Of a stretch of 64,000 bases of DNA, positions 35,256 through 47,229 are shown one piece after another (position 1 is the first letter of the stretch; the number at the start of each line of letters is the position of its first letter). A program made the translations under genes and the position numbers. The DNA is from Calocera cornea HHB12733. Taxonomy: Eukaryota; Basidiomycota; Dacrymycetes; Dacrymycetales; Dacrymycetaceae. The notes under the pieces are model-generated. The model did no database searches, was not told the origin of the DNA, and saw only the letters and a list, made by a program, of their open reading frames with translations. The DNA is taken from the NCBI GenBank assembly GCA_001632435.1, contig KV424043.1:1-64000 (forward strand), written 5' to 3'.

Positions 35256-37292
35256 ATGGTCGTTACTGGCACCCAACCTCAGCCTCAGGCAGGCTTTCCC
35301 GTCCCCAAGGAGCTTGAGGATGCCTTTATCAAGGTGTCCTTTGAAGAGATTAAGAGCTCGCCCGCCGCTCAGCAGGTCCCTGCATGGGATCCTGCGTACA
35401 ATCCTGTCATCGCCAATGGTCAGCTTGACCAACATCTTCGTTCTGAGAATCGCTTCTTACACGTTCATATTAGCTTCGGCCCAGCGCGCTTCGACAGAGA
35501 TATGGATGTTGGTGGAATGCGGTCTCTGATTTGTCCGGATTGCCTCATATATCATTCTAGGTACGAGGAGCTCCGCCGAATCTACCCCAACCACACGATC
35601 GTGCCGTCTGGCAACATGAACATTCTCGGCTATCCTCATGCCATGTTCCGACCTCTGAGCCCCGACCAGATGATTCTCAACGTTATGTTTGTTCCCATCG
35701 CTCGGCGTGCTTCTGAGAAGCCTGGTTATATCATGGAGCAAGTCACCTACGGCACCTTCATAGTGGCTTGGGATGTCAGTCGTCTATTACCGGAGTCGTC
35801 CCGCTCTCACGTCTTCTCAGAAATACGAGTTCATCCTGCACATCATCAGAGTATGTGAAGCTAATCATGGTAGATGATGGGGCACTTTGGAATCTGACTG
35901 ACCCACCTTCAGTTCCCTATCATCAACTATGGCTATGTGACATACAGCTACCTGCTCCACGAGGGTCCTGCATCCCCGGAGCGTCCTGCTGAGCGGCTCA
36001 TCCTGGAAGCTGGTCTCTACTTGCAGGAGTTGCATAATGAGATCTATGTGTTCAACCAAGGCTTCTGGCAGAAGGATGCCGGGCTGTGGCACGAGATCCA
36101 GAAGGCGAACTGGGAAGACATCATCATGAAGCCGGTCAGTCTGCCTTAGTACGGCACCGGTGTGATGACACTAACAGAGGACGGTTGACAGGAGTACAAG
36201 GATGAAGTCAAGAAAGACGTCTATGGATTCTTCGACTCCGAGAAAATCTACAAGGAGCTGGGCATTGCGTGGAAGGCAGGTTGCCGTCTCCGAAACACTG
36301 TGCCATATTCTCAATGGCCTGCTTAGCGTGGGATGATTATGTGGGGGCCACCTGGTAATGGCAAGACCATCACGATCAAGGCGATTATGAAGGACTGCGA
36401 TGCCAAGGGATTCGCTCCGCTCTACGTCAAGTCCTTCCAAAGTAAGCAGTACTGCTGTCTCGATCCGATCACCAGTCCTGACGGATGGTTCAAGGCTACA
36501 TGGGAGAAGAAGGATCGATGCAGATAGTTTTTGATAAGGCGCGCCAAATGGCTCCCTGGTGAGAGAGCACCTGCGATAGCCCTTCGAAAGCACGCTGAAC
36601 ACCAACCAGCGTCCTGATCTTCGAAGATCTTGATGCGCTCATCAACGATCGCAATCGATCATTTTTCTTGAACCAGATGGACGGTCTCTCGAACAACGAT
36701 GGCCTGCTCTGCATTGGAACGACGAACCATTTCGAGCGGCTGGATCCCGGTCTGTCGGAGCGTCCTAGTCGGTTCGACCGCAAGTAGTGCGTACTTGGAT
36801 TTCTGGGTCTCTAATACGCTTCCCAACGCCTTTGAATAGCCTCTTCGATAACCCTGATTGGGAAGAGCGCAAGCTGTACTCCAAGTACTGGCAGCACAAG
36901 CTCATCAGCAACAAGAAGATCACCTTCCCCGACCCACTGGTGGACGATATCGCTAGCAGGACTGCAGACTTCAGCTTTGCTTACCTCAAGGAAGCATTGT
37001 GCGTACGAGCCGAAGTTATATGGATGCCACACTAATGCTCTACTGCAGCGTCTCTTCTCTCGTCCTGCTGGCTGTCGGCCCCGACAAATCTAAGGACTTC
37101 TCGACGACGATTCGGGAGACAATCCAGTCCCTGCGCAAGCAGCTGGAGAAGGGTCGCCCGGCTCTCTGGTCCCGCTTAGGCAGCGACGCACCGAAGATCA
37201 CCATTACCGGAAACGGCACGATCCCGAAGGCCGAACCAGACATGCTGCAGGGTGCTTACGCAGCCCATGCCCTTGGCCGCACCTTCTTCTGA
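35256..37292 (+). CDS. AAA-family ATPase (fungal, stand-alone)
   Basis: Nine exons join in phase: 35256-35774, 35821-35850, 35913-36134, 36192-36275, 36327-36441, 36495-36558, 36610-36783, 36840-36998 and 37049-37292. They total 1611 nt, or 536 residues. The Walker A motif is [19 protein letters not shown] and KARQMAPC lead into the Walker B motif [11 protein letters not shown]. The sensor region is GTTNH, and RPSRFDR carries the arginine finger. The N-terminal 250 residues are specific to this fungal family ([34 protein letters not shown]). The intron at 36276-36326 starts with GC rather than GT, and only this choice keeps the frame into the P-loop. It is probably a remodelling or chaperone-type ATPase of unknown client. 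The tail overlaps no other gene; it is convergent with the AP endonuclease. Confidence 0.9.
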
Positions 37293-37418
37293 GCCAAGGC
37301 CTGCGTTGTATTACATCTAGCGTGTAGCAATCACTACACGTCATTATGCCGCAAACAAGTAGGGGTGCCAGTGGCCATACTAAGAAGAGACGGAAAAGAC
37401 AAACCATGGCACCTTACT

Positions 37419-38736
37419 CTACCTTGCTCGCATCTTCTTAGCTGGACGATCACCTTCGGTGGTCTTTGTCGTGAAGAAGCTGGATATCTTCGTCTGCTTG
37501 CCCGAGAACTCGAGCCAGTATCGTGTTGCAAGCCGAGGCAGTGGTGCTGCTTCACTGTACTTCATCGCATCTCGTAAGGTTTTCTTGGATCCATCTTCCA
37601 GAGTAATCTCGTCATGAAGATCGACATACACGGGGCAATGATCCGATCCAAGGACTTGAGGTAGGATGTCAGAACCTTTCAGCCACGGCAGTAAGCCTTC
37701 CGTGCAGATTATGTAGTCCAGCCGTAATCCGAAGTTTGCTGTTCTTCCGTCCTTCTTGGATTCCCAAACTGTATTTGCTTCATCAACAAGGGAGAACATT
37801 ATAGGCATAAGCAACCATACATGTATACATCTTCGCACGATCGGGATGGAATCGTCGAGTAACGTCGATTAGCTTGCCGATCGGCTGCACCCACTCCTTC
37901 AGCCAATTCCACGGCTTTTGATTCCAGTTCCGCTTCTTGCTCTCCAGTATGGGCTCTCCGTCATCCAGTATAGAAGCGCACATATTGAGATCGCCGACGA
38001 TGATAACGTCTCTTTTCTCTTCCTCGACGAGGATGCGGACGCGCTCTTGCAGCAGCAGGTGCAAGTTCATCTTGTAGGGGAACCGCTCCTTTACCGTGTC
38101 TGCCGGACAGTAGACGTTGATAAGCACAAAAATACCAAAGTCGAGTACCAGTGTACGGCCTTCATTGTCGAGTTCTAGCAGGCTACTCGGTAGTCGATCA
38201 TTGTCATCGGCGACAAAATCCATCAGGTTTCCCGCAGGATAGGTCTTCGACACACGTTCGTCTTCCGATAGCGGCGGTTTGGGCTGGATCAGTCCCGAAA
38301 TCCCTTCCTCTGCTCTGAGGGGCTTCGCGACCGTCGAATCCACGTAGATAGCAACGCCGCTGTATCCGCCTTTGCCCGTGGGCAACGATATGAATGAGTC
38401 AAACGAGCCAGGAAGGGCTTTGTCACGGTCTATCTGAGGCCGCATGATCTTCATTTCTGTCCGAGGGTTCGCTTACAAGATTGCAGATCAGGTACCTACA
38501 TACCTTGGAAGCAATAGATGTCGGATCGGATATCTGGATGGATGAGTATCGCCTCCAGCGTCTTCAGCTCGGACCATCTAGATAGAGCTCTGTATGAGCG
38601 GAAGTCTCAAAACAACTTTTCCTCGTACGGATAATATTGTGGGAGGGTACGTATCCCATTCTGTAGATCAATCAGTTCGCGCGTGTAGACATATTGGTTA
38701 TGTTGTGCCGACCACGTTCCAAGTCAATATTCGCAT
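37419..38736 (-). CDS. APN2: DNA-(apurinic/apyrimidinic) endonuclease 2 (class II AP endonuclease)
   Basis: Five exons join in phase: 38736-38713, 38660-38617, 38577-38504, 38456-37821 and 37768-37419, giving 375 residues. The 24-nt first exon encodes MRILTWNV and continues NGIRTLPQYYP, the exonuclease III-family start. Catalytic landmarks are CFQEMK (Glu), GYSGVAIYVD, VIIVGDLNM (Asp-x-Asn), TANFGLRLDYI and LGSDHCPVYVDL (Asp-His). The C-terminus carries KQTKISSFF, a PCNA-binding PIP box as in yeast Apn2 and human APE2. The protein then stops within 20 residues, so the C-terminal zf-GRF domain of longer homologues is missing. It acts in base excision repair, cutting at abasic sites and trimming 3' blocks in the nucleus. 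Confidence 0.9.
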
Positions 38737-38933
38737 CAGGATGTAAACACGGAGGATGAGAAAGAGCAAGGCGTTTCGGCGGTAAGACCACTGAAGTCGG
38801 ACATAAGAACGCGTCTCAGCACCCCTGTGCGTCTTCCATACTTAGCGGACGAGCCGTGAAGCATTGCAACGTTTCTTTATGATGGCTAGGTAGATTGGCT
38901 AGGTAGATTGCGCTTGCCTACTAGGTCCCGAAT
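38737..38933. repeat. Short intergenic region with a 13-bp tandem repeat
   Basis: GGCTAGGTAGATT occurs twice in tandem (38884-38896 and 38897-38909) between two minus-strand genes. Confidence 0.7.
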
Positions 38934-39643
38934 TCAATCATGCTTCTTCTCCATAAACTGCGGCACAAGCTCGATAAAGTACCCATCGGGATCTTGGATC
39001 ATCGCGATCTGCTTGTACACCTCCTTATACCCATCCACGATCTCCACCTTCCCGGGCGGTACGGGGATCGTCTCGTTCGTCGCGACGCCGAGGGGCTTGA
39101 ACACCTTGGCTCCGAACTTCTCCAGCCGGGCCAGGGCAGTGGACACATTGGGAACCGTCAGTCCGATGTGACCGCTGTAGCGCGTAAGCTCTCGTATCCA
39201 TGACCAGGATGGTACAGCAGTGAACGCACAAGCCATAATGAGGCGCCTCGTTCCCATTGTTGTACCTGAGCCCCTCTTCGTCCTCCGTCCCATGGACATG
39301 TATCAGCTCCAGCAGCCCGTCCCGCCGCTGCATCTTGGCGAACGTCTCCTCGGGCGTCCAGCCATGCTGTGGGTAGCCCATGTAGTACACTGTCATGGGG
39401 CCGGAGTTGAAGGTGAACACCAGACGCAGGCCGATGCCATCGAGGTAGAAGGGGAGGGAGACGCTGGGGTCCTGACCATAGTAGTGTCAACACAACGGCA
39501 TTACATACCAGTCAAGAGCAGGGACGCACCTTGATCCGGAGCATGAGATGGTTCAATCGCCATCCGACTGTTTCCTCTGGCTGAGGCGCCCACTCCCTCT
39601 CGATAACATGCAAACCCGGCTCAGGTGCGGTGACTTTCCCCAT
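38934..39643 (-). CDS. GLO1: Lactoylglutathione lyase (glyoxalase I)
   Basis: Three exons join in phase: 39643-39530, 39471-39230 and 39174-38934, giving 198 residues. It opens MGKVTAPEPG, with the metal-site segment LNHLMLRIKDPSVSL. It continues TVYYMGYP, then LLELIHVHGTE, then the second half GFGHIGLTVPNVSTAL and IQDPDGYFIELV. These give the four metal ligands (His, Glu, His, Glu) and the usual N/C fold duplication of the VOC superfamily. The enzyme isomerises the hemithioacetal of methylglyoxal and glutathione to S-lactoylglutathione in the cytosol. Its length fits single-domain eukaryotic GLO1. It follows APN2 on the same strand after about 200 bp. Confidence 0.9.
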
Positions 39644-39866
39644 ATCCTCTTTGTGTTCGCAGATGGTGCTGGTACAGATGAGAGTCGCGCACGACGACTC
39701 GAGTTCTGGAGCGCTACATTTGGGCTGTCGAGCTGGTTGGAAGGGTAATCTATTGCCGGTTGATGGTTTAAGGCAGCAGTCTGGTCATGCACCTGACCCT
39801 GCCAAGGGCTCATTATGCCTGTTTAGAAGCACAGCCACTTACAGCGTGACTGAATTCTCAAAGTGT

Positions 39867-40244
39867 TTAGGAGCAGTAGTAACCTTCAAAAACATTACAG
39901 CATGAACAATATTGGTAATAGGACAATTGTGCAGTGCCTTGTGCCGCTGGCATGCCGTAGAAATAAGCGAAACGCGATCGTATTCCCTTGTGGTTTAGAT
40001 AGAATGAGACGAAGCGAAGATCTGACAAACATCCAGTGTTTTTGCATAGCAGAATGATTTCAGAAATACCAGCCTGCTCATTTGTGACGTAGACATCTAG
40101 GAGCAACAGATCGTCCCAGTCGCGATGAGGAGGGAGCATGGCTGGATCGTAGACAAGCTGTGAAGGGACCAACGGGAAGGGCGCGATTCGGTCACTTGCT
40201 TCCGAAAGGCTCCGTGGGCGGTCCTCGATTAGAACACCTCCCAT
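39867..40244 (-). CDS. Small hypothetical protein, uncertain
   Basis: The ATG at 40244 (MGGVLIEDRPRSLSEASD) opens 125 codons, divergent from the complex I gene with only 60 bp between starts. The first 55 residues look coding (PSQLVYDPAMLPPHRDWD); the rest less so, and a splice is possible. No known motif. Confidence 0.35.
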   Translation of the reverse strand: MGGVLIEDRPRSLSEASDRIAPFPLVPSQLVYDPAMLPPHRDWDDLLLLDVYVTNEQAGISEIILLCKNTGCLSDLRFVSFYLNHKGIRSRFAYFYGMPAAQGTAQLSYYQYCSCCNVFEGYYCS

Positions 40245-40304
40245 TCATCAGGCGCCGCTCATCACCCATCCCGCCGCTCTCGAGTACCTAGACGTCGAGC
40301 AACC

Positions 40305-42231
40305 ATGCTCGCAAAGGCTGCAGCAAGGCGGGGTACGCAAAGGTGGTCATCATCATGGTATGACTGCTGACTTAGTCGGTGCTACAGGGCTCAGGCCGTT
40401 GAGGAACGTGCAGCTGCAGCGAGGGTTCGCAACAGTACAGGATCCACCAGTTAGACACTATGGAGGCCTCAAGGACCAGGTACGAGAGCCTCACAACCGC
40501 TTGGGGATATCTGCTGATGTCCTTTTAGGACCGCATCTTTACCGTAAGCTGGCAGACGCGGGTTTACTTGTGATTCATCTTGACTCCTGGTATCAGAACC
40601 TGTACTCTCGACACGACCACGGTCTGAAGGGTGCCCAAGTGCGTTTCTCTCCCTTTACTGCAGACCTTCGATCTCACCTGGATCTAACAGAGCCGCGGCG
40701 ACTGGCATCGCACAAAGGATATCTTGGCCAAGGGCGATGCCTGGATCATTCAGACGATGAAGGACTCTGGCCTGCGCGGGCGCGGAGGTGCCGGCTTCCC
40801 GAGTGGACTGAAGTGGAGTTTCATGAACAAGCCGAATTGGAAGGAGGACAAACGGTACGCGCTTCGCTCATGCACAACGCAGTTCCACGTACTCATAGCT
40901 GTGTAGACCACGCTATCTGGTCGTCAACGCCGATGAGGGTGAGCCCGGCACGTGCAAGGATCGCGAGATCATGCGTGGCGACCCGCACAAGCTGGTCGAA
41001 GGCTGCCTCGTCGCCGGCCGCGCCATGAACGCGAATGCAGCATACATCTACATCCGAGGCGAGTTCTATCAGGAGGCATCCCACGTCCAGCAGGCGATCA
41101 CCGAGGCGTACAAGGCTGGTTTGATCGGGAAGAACGCCTGCGGAAGTGGGTACGATTTCGATGTCTACCTGCACCGTGGGGCCGGCGCGTACATCTGCGG
41201 GGAGGAGACGGCGCTCATCGAGAGCCTCGAGGGGAAGCAGGGTAAGCCGCGCTTGAAGCCGCCTTTCCCTGCCGACGTGGGCCTGTTCGGCTGCCCCTCG
41301 ACCGTCGCGAACGTCGAGACCGTCTCCGTGGCGCCGACCATCTGCCGGCGCGGCGGCAAGTGGTTTGCCCAGTTTGGGAGGGAGCGGAACCAGGGGACGA
41401 AGCTCTTCTGCATCTCCGGGCATGTCAATAACCCGTGCACGATTGAGGAGGAAATGAGCATCCCGCTCAAGGAGCTCGTGGAGAAGCACTGCGGTGGTGT
41501 TAGGGGTGGGTGGGACAACTTGCTGGGCATCGTGCCGGGTGGTAGCAGTGTGCCTATCCTGCCCATAAAGAAGTGCGAGGAAGTGTTGTAAGTCTTCTTG
41601 CTCATTTGGATTGATGTGCAGAACTGATGCTCAATCAGGATGGACTTCGACTCCCTGCGTGACGCTCAATCCGGCCTCGGAACTGGCGCTGTCATCGTCA
41701 TGGACAAGTCGACCGACGTGGTGGCGGCGATCGCCCGTTTCTCGCACTTCTACAAGCACGAGTCTTGCGGACAGTGCACGCCGTGTCGCGAGGGGACGAC
41801 GTGGATGATGAACATGATGGACCGCTTCGCGGAGGGGCGCGGGCAGGAGAGGGAGATTGATATGCTGCTGGAGCTCACGTGCGTCCACGGTCTTCATACC
41901 CCCGGTGCAGATAACTGACTGCATTACAGTAAGCAAGTTGAGGGTCGCACAATCTGCGCCCTGGGTGATGCTGCTGCTTGGCCCATTCAAGGGCTTATGC
42001 GCCACTTCCGTGCGTCTCATTATCCATCACCGTCTGAATCATCACTGACACACACTTACAGGTCCTGAAGTCGAGAAGCGCCTTGCCACGTTCAAGGCCG
42101 CCAACGGCCCCGTCCTGTTCGGCGGCAGGCTGCAGAGAGACGCCGTGTCTGACCTTGCCATCCCTGACAACATGGGCCCTGAGCGCACCCCTCCGGAGCA
42201 ACAGCTCGCTCCTCCCCCATCGGGGCTTTGA
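40305..42231 (+). CDS. NUO51: NADH:ubiquinone oxidoreductase 51-kDa subunit (complex I flavoprotein 1)
   Basis: Nine exons join in phase, including a 28-nt first and a 15-nt third exon (40529-40543, DRIFT), giving 507 residues. The N-terminus [19 protein letters not shown] is a typical mitochondrial presequence. The core has [15 protein letters not shown] (FMN/NADH binding), [29 protein letters not shown] and [17 protein letters not shown]. The iron-sulfur cluster segment is [13 protein letters not shown], with the fourth cysteine in [12 protein letters not shown]. This subunit oxidises NADH with FMN and passes electrons to the N3 cluster at the tip of the matrix arm. All expected binding residues are present. 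Confidence 0.95.
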
Positions 42232-42753
42232 AAGCATTGCTCGTCACGTACAATATGTAGGAAGTCATGCGGATGTTCCTAGCTATAATCAAGCTTATTT
42301 CCCCAACTGTCCTCCAATTTGCGAAGTTTTTGCGAGATGCGGAAGTCTCACTTGTCTGGCGGGTGGTCCCAGTGACTTGGGAAGGACGGGACGATCTGGC
42401 CCCTCGACTGTGGCATATTGGGCATGTACACGCCTTCGTGCTGGTATGTGGGGATGACAAAGTACGCAGATTAATTGCCATGCTTGTACAATACAACAGG
42501 GGTTGTGTGCGACACACGAACGTGCCTGACGTGGCGCGCGTCCGATAAAGATGTGGTTCCGATACGTAGACAGCGTGGAAAGGGCTCCGATCCCTGATCT
42601 CGTCATCGTCGTCTGAATGTCGACCATGCATGCCGTGGCAGCGGCATCGCTGACCCACACGTCGCACCAGCGTCAGCATACATCCCGCTCAGCGATCGCC
42701 GATCCGTCCATATCCCTCCGGTATTGCGGGAACGCTCGCGCAATAAAGACAAC

Positions 42754-43648
42754 ATGGCCGACGTCCAGCTCAGGCAGACATACCCCACACCGCAGACACC
42801 GATGGTCATGGAGACACCAGAGCAGGAGCCACTGCTGGATGACGGAGAGAGGACAGTCGTGCCAGAGCTGCCCACGGCTGAGCCGGCGAAGAGGGTGGTG
42901 AAGGAGGAACGAGGTGCGTTCATAGTACTTCGCTGTATGATGGAACACTAACAAAGGGGGACAGCCGGGGACTCGATTTTCTACCTGGTCGCATATGCTG
43001 GACTCTTGCTGTTCGTTCTCTCAGCTTGGTACATGGTATTATCGACGGGCTTTTCAAAGCTAGGATGGTTTGCATACCATCCGACGTTCCAGAGTCTGGG
43101 CATCGCGGTCATGGTTGTTGGTACGCCCATGTATATGCTAAGCAATTGGACAGTGCTCACATTTATTCACAGCGATCGAAACACTCCAACCGACCGCAAC
43201 ACCACTATCGAAGAAGCTCGGACTGGTGCGCCACCAAAACTTGCAGATCGCGGCCCTCGTCCTCCTCTCCCTGGGCACAAGCACGATGGTGATCAACAAG
43301 ATCACACACTCTGCGCCGCACATAACGACGTGGCATGCCTCCTTCGGCCTTGTCTCCTACATCTGGCTCTGGGTGCAGTCCACCATCGGCGCAGCTAGCG
43401 TATGGTGGAAGGGTGTCGCCTTTGGCGGGGAGGTGAAGGCGAAGCGGATGTGGAAGTGGCACAGGATCAGCGGGTATGCAATGCTGCTGTGGATGATGGC
43501 GACTGTGTTCTTGGCCGGGGAGTACAGCGATTGGGCGAGGGGCGTGAGCGGGCCCGTGTTTAGGGGTTTGGGGTTTGGGGTGAGCTTGGTGCTTGTTCTT
43601 GTCGGTGTGCTGGGAAGGATGAGGGTGGGGAAGATGCGATTTTGGTGA
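42754..43648 (+). CDS. Cytochrome b561-type transmembrane protein
   Basis: Three exons join in phase: 42754-42913, 42965-43120 and 43173-43648, giving 263 residues. A soluble acidic N-terminus of about 50 residues (MADVQLRQTYPTPQTP) is followed by membrane segments: FYLVAYAGLLLFVLSAW, FQSLGIAVMVVAIETL, LQIAALVLLSLGTSTM, FGLVSYIWLWVQSTIG, YAMLLWMMATVFL and LGFGVSLVLVLVGVLG. Heme-ligand candidates are the His residues in AYHPTF, VRHQNL, TWHASF and WKWHRISGY, as in the b561 family. Such proteins move electrons across a membrane, often from ascorbate to ferric iron. Substrate and membrane location cannot be read from the sequence. There is no signal peptide or DOMON domain. Confidence 0.85.
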
Positions 43649-43939
43649 TTGTTTTGCCATTGCAGCCCGCCCCTGTTGCACCTGCGTACGTCCATTTAGG
43701 TTAATCGGACGAGCCCGTTGTTGACGATAGTGAACTCAATCCTACTTCGTTCATGTATTTGTAGTGAATTCGTCGGAGTTCCGACAAGTCACGACCTTGC
43801 CTTCTAGCGTGGAATCCAGCCGTCTCCTGTCCGCAATCCTTTGGAAGCTCCTCCTGCCGACATTCTCGCGACAAAGCAGCCTTGTGACCTCCCTGCGATA
43901 CGTAAAGTACACGGCCCTCTATCCCTGCCAGCGAGTGCA

Positions 43940-43946
43940 TATAAAG
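43940..43946 (+). promoter_or_regulatory. TATA box of cluster gene A
   Basis: TATAAAG on the + strand, about 155 bp upstream of the ATG at 44096. Confidence 0.5.
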
Positions 43947-44095
43947 CGGAGGGAGGAGTGTGGTGTGGGACATCGCAAGCCCTTCTTGAATCTTTCTCTC
44001 CGAAAATACTTGTATCCCATTGAGAGTCTACCCAAAGTAAGCTGACTGCATTGTAGAACCTGTTGACCGGCTGATTCTGACTCTGCTCCCAAGTT

Positions 44096-45378
44096 ATGGC
44101 TACCCAATCCAGGTGCGTAGACCATATCAGCACGCCATGAACTTGCTGATAACGTGACGCTGTGCATACCCCAGGTCCAATAGAAACGTGAACCTGATTT
44201 CCGAGACCAAGGAGAGTCTGTCTGAGGGAGAGGCGAAGAGATCCGTAGAATACTGGACGTATGATCTGGCATCATCCCCGTGATCGGCAGGCTCACAGTG
44301 TGATAGCTTCTCCAACAGCGTCGCGGCTGATATCGACTTCGCCTGCGGTGATTCCCATGCCTTCGAGATCATCACGCGTGTCGCACTGCCTGACCTCTTC
44401 GCCTTCAAAGGAACCTCAACCTCCATGGCCGGAGCGATCTCTGACGGGCTCCACACGACTGGAACCTTCTTCTGGAACAAGACGGCCGAGCTCGTCAATG
44501 CCAATAACCTCGTTTACCACGCCAAGAACAGCGCCGATTCGCTGACCGTCACGTTCTACGAGGACCTGTCCCCGACGGGAGATGCTTCGGGAGAGGCACA
44601 GGAAAGGGAAGCTCTTGCTCACTTCACGAGAGAACACATCGCAGGTCTCGAACTAGATGTCAGGGGTGCTTGTCTGTTCACGTAAGTTACCAACTGTGGC
44701 ATACAGAGCGGCTGGATACTGATGAAACGTCCACATATGCACAGTGGGTCAATCGGAAACTTGTAAGGATTTCGTCTCCTGCCCTCTTCACGTCGCATCA
44801 CCCATTGGTCTAACACCTGTACTAGCCTGACGGCTAGCGCAAGCGTCGAGATCAAGGTCGCACACCCGGAGATTCAGCTCCGCATGCAGACTGACTACAA
44901 GGACTATTCCTGCGTCTGCCTGGGTGCGAGCCCAGCTAAGGTATCAGGCGTTCCCGAAACAGCGAACGTCCCGGCCCAACAGATCGAGCTGGTCATGAAG
45001 ACTGATTACAAGGACTATTCCTGCCTCTGCCTGAGCGACAACACCACCATCAGCGTGCCTGAAAAGCCGATCACCACAGCAGGACACACGTTCTACTACG
45101 GTGGCGGCTGGCAGAAGGGAGATGCTGTCAAGGACTACGCGTTCACTTTTACGATCCGGAAGGAAGGGCCAGAGAAGACGGTGTGTGTGACGTTCCTTCG
45201 GGAGAAGAAGGTTGAAAATGGGAAGGGGCCCGAGGCGTTTGCGTACTTGCCGCTGAAGGGGATCAACTATGAGGGGCAGTTTGATGTCGAGGGCGCTTGC
45301 GAGTGGCATACCCAGGTTGGCCCATTTGCGACTCTCGCAGCAAGACGTGCACTCATGCCCTTTTCTTTGCAGCGCTGA
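44096..45378 (+). CDS. Tandem-cluster family member A (two modules)
   Basis: The first exon is 17 nt (44096-44112, MATQSR), then 44175-44244, 44299-44681, a mini-exon, and a long exon from about 44825. Module type 2 covers FEIITRVALPDLFAF to LTVTFYEDLS and DVRGACLFT. Module type 3 covers VEIKVAHPEIQLRMQ, DYKDYSCVCLG, TFYYGG, YAFTFTIRKEGPEKTVCVTF and DVEGACEW. The segment around DYKDYSC is duplicated 111 nt apart (44884 and 44995). A possible last intron (GTTGGC...TTTGCAG) ends three bases before the TGA; reading through uses the same stop. No signal peptide or membrane segment is seen, so a cytosolic protein is likely. I do not recognise the family; its beta-strand-rich pattern is inference. 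Confidence 0.7.
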
Positions 45379-47229
45379 GCTTGCCATCAGGGCGTAAGGA
45401 AGCCCGCACGTCATTCATGCTGGATTAAATAGCACCAAACCCGACATGCATCAGGAAGAAAGTATGATTGTATGCAGTTCTGTTTTCTCGTCAGGGATGT
45501 GGTGTGTTCTTCATGCTCACGCGCCGCGACGGAGCAGTGCACATCCTCAGTCAGTCGCAGACCAGGGTTTGTCCGGAGCGGTGCGCCTGATGTGTCAGCC
45601 CCCCCTTCAAATCAAGCCAAATCAAGGCGACTGGAGAATGTACGCTGGTGACGCGAGCGTTCGAGAAATGAGGCGCGGTGAGACGAGTGGGAGGTGCGGC
45701 GAGCGTGAAGCCCCCGTGCGCCGATCGTCCCGTCACTCCCGTGTGTTCCCATGGACCGAGAAGGGATCCGAGATGTTACCCGGCAGGCAGGTTGCACATC
45801 AATCGCTTGTGCAATTGTACTGAATAATAGCTCACCGATGCGCCCCTCTAGTATTACTCTCTGGAACCGCTCAGACCGGTGCTGACAAAGATAGCAACAA
45901 TAAGCAAGCACACTGTAACAAAATCGGTACTTTGCGTGCGCTTCATCAATGCGATTACCTAACGGATTTCTCGTCCATTTTGTGTTCCTCCTCTCCATAA
46001 CGGGCGTCTCGTCCTGCTGTATTGAATGAGCCGACGTCGTACGATGAACAGCATCCTGGAGCCTAGTACCGTTCCCCCCTCGCGATGCTCCTTTCACCTT
46101 TCCTCTATGATCTCATACCGGCCAGCGCATCTGCCACGCTAGCCCTCCCGATATCTACTGGGCCCGGGCTCCAGTCCGGTGTTTGTGAAGCACCGTCTCT
46201 TCCCACAGAATCTTGTACTCAAGTGCTACTAACCAGTCTGCTCCGAGCATGATTGGCCCACAGTGAGCCTGGGTCGCGGAATTTGGTGAATAGATCGAGC
46301 TGGTCCTCCTGCTTTCCAGCCCAGAAGATATGTGTAGCGTCCCCGCACACAAATGGTTCCAGAACCTCCTATCAAGTCTTTTGGTGTTCCAGGGTAGTGG
46401 GCGGTTGTGATGTCCTCTGTTGACGCCGTCTCAGTAAAGGAAGCTCATGACTATGCAGCCAGCAGATGATAACGCATGAACTCCCCCTCCTTCATACCTG
46501 TCCATGAAGCAGTATCTCTCAGGCTCCTGAGCTGCTCTTGGAGCATCGTTATTTTGGAAGGCCTGTAGTTCCTACTCAGTCACTTCCTAGATAGGAATAA
46601 TGACTTGAGGAGACCGTTGGATGCGGAGCGCCACCAGTCCAGACTCCAGTCCGACAACAGCTCAGCCTTTGGGACTACCGTCAGACCCCGCGGCTTTCCG
46701 CAGCTTGAAATCCGTCGTTTACCTTCTTCCGGTCTAGAAGTCATTGCTAGCGTCCCCGCAACCCTTGTCCATCTCCTTTCACCGGTACTATCTTGTGGAA
46801 GGCGCTGGGCCCGGAAATGTGACTTGCTAAGGGATAACCCTCTGCGCAAATGGGGACCGTGGCCCCTAGATGGTACGCGGGCCCGACTGTCACGAAACAC
46901 ATTTAAATGAGTGAAAGGCAGCAGGCTGTCTACCTCAGTACCACGACTTCACCTTGAATCAGTGACCCCATTTATCTTCACACAGTACTGAGCACGCGGA
47001 ACGTGAGTAGACTGGTCTCTCAAAGGTCTCAATGGATTGTTCTGATCAAAGGGCAGACCATGAACATTACCACTGGGTTTGTTTCCTGTCACAGAGATTG
47101 AGACAGTCCTATTTCAGCTGATGCTCGTGCTTCAGAGCTGCTACGAAGGGATCGGAGATTGACGCCTCTCAGTGAGTCAGTTGCAGTGAGAGTTCCTTGG
47201 CATTCCCTTCTCACCGTAACCAATCACAG
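45379..47229. other. Intergenic; 3' flank of gene A and 5' region of gene B
   Basis: The 3' flank 45560-45710 resembles the 3' flank of gene B at 48910-49090 (shared GAGGCGCGGTGAGACGAGTG and ACCAGGGTT then GTCCGGAGCGG). This indicates the duplication included downstream sequence. Short frames at 46155-46350 and 46580-46910 have no recognisable content. The first exons of gene B should lie in 47040-47229 but could not be fixed. Confidence 0.5.
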
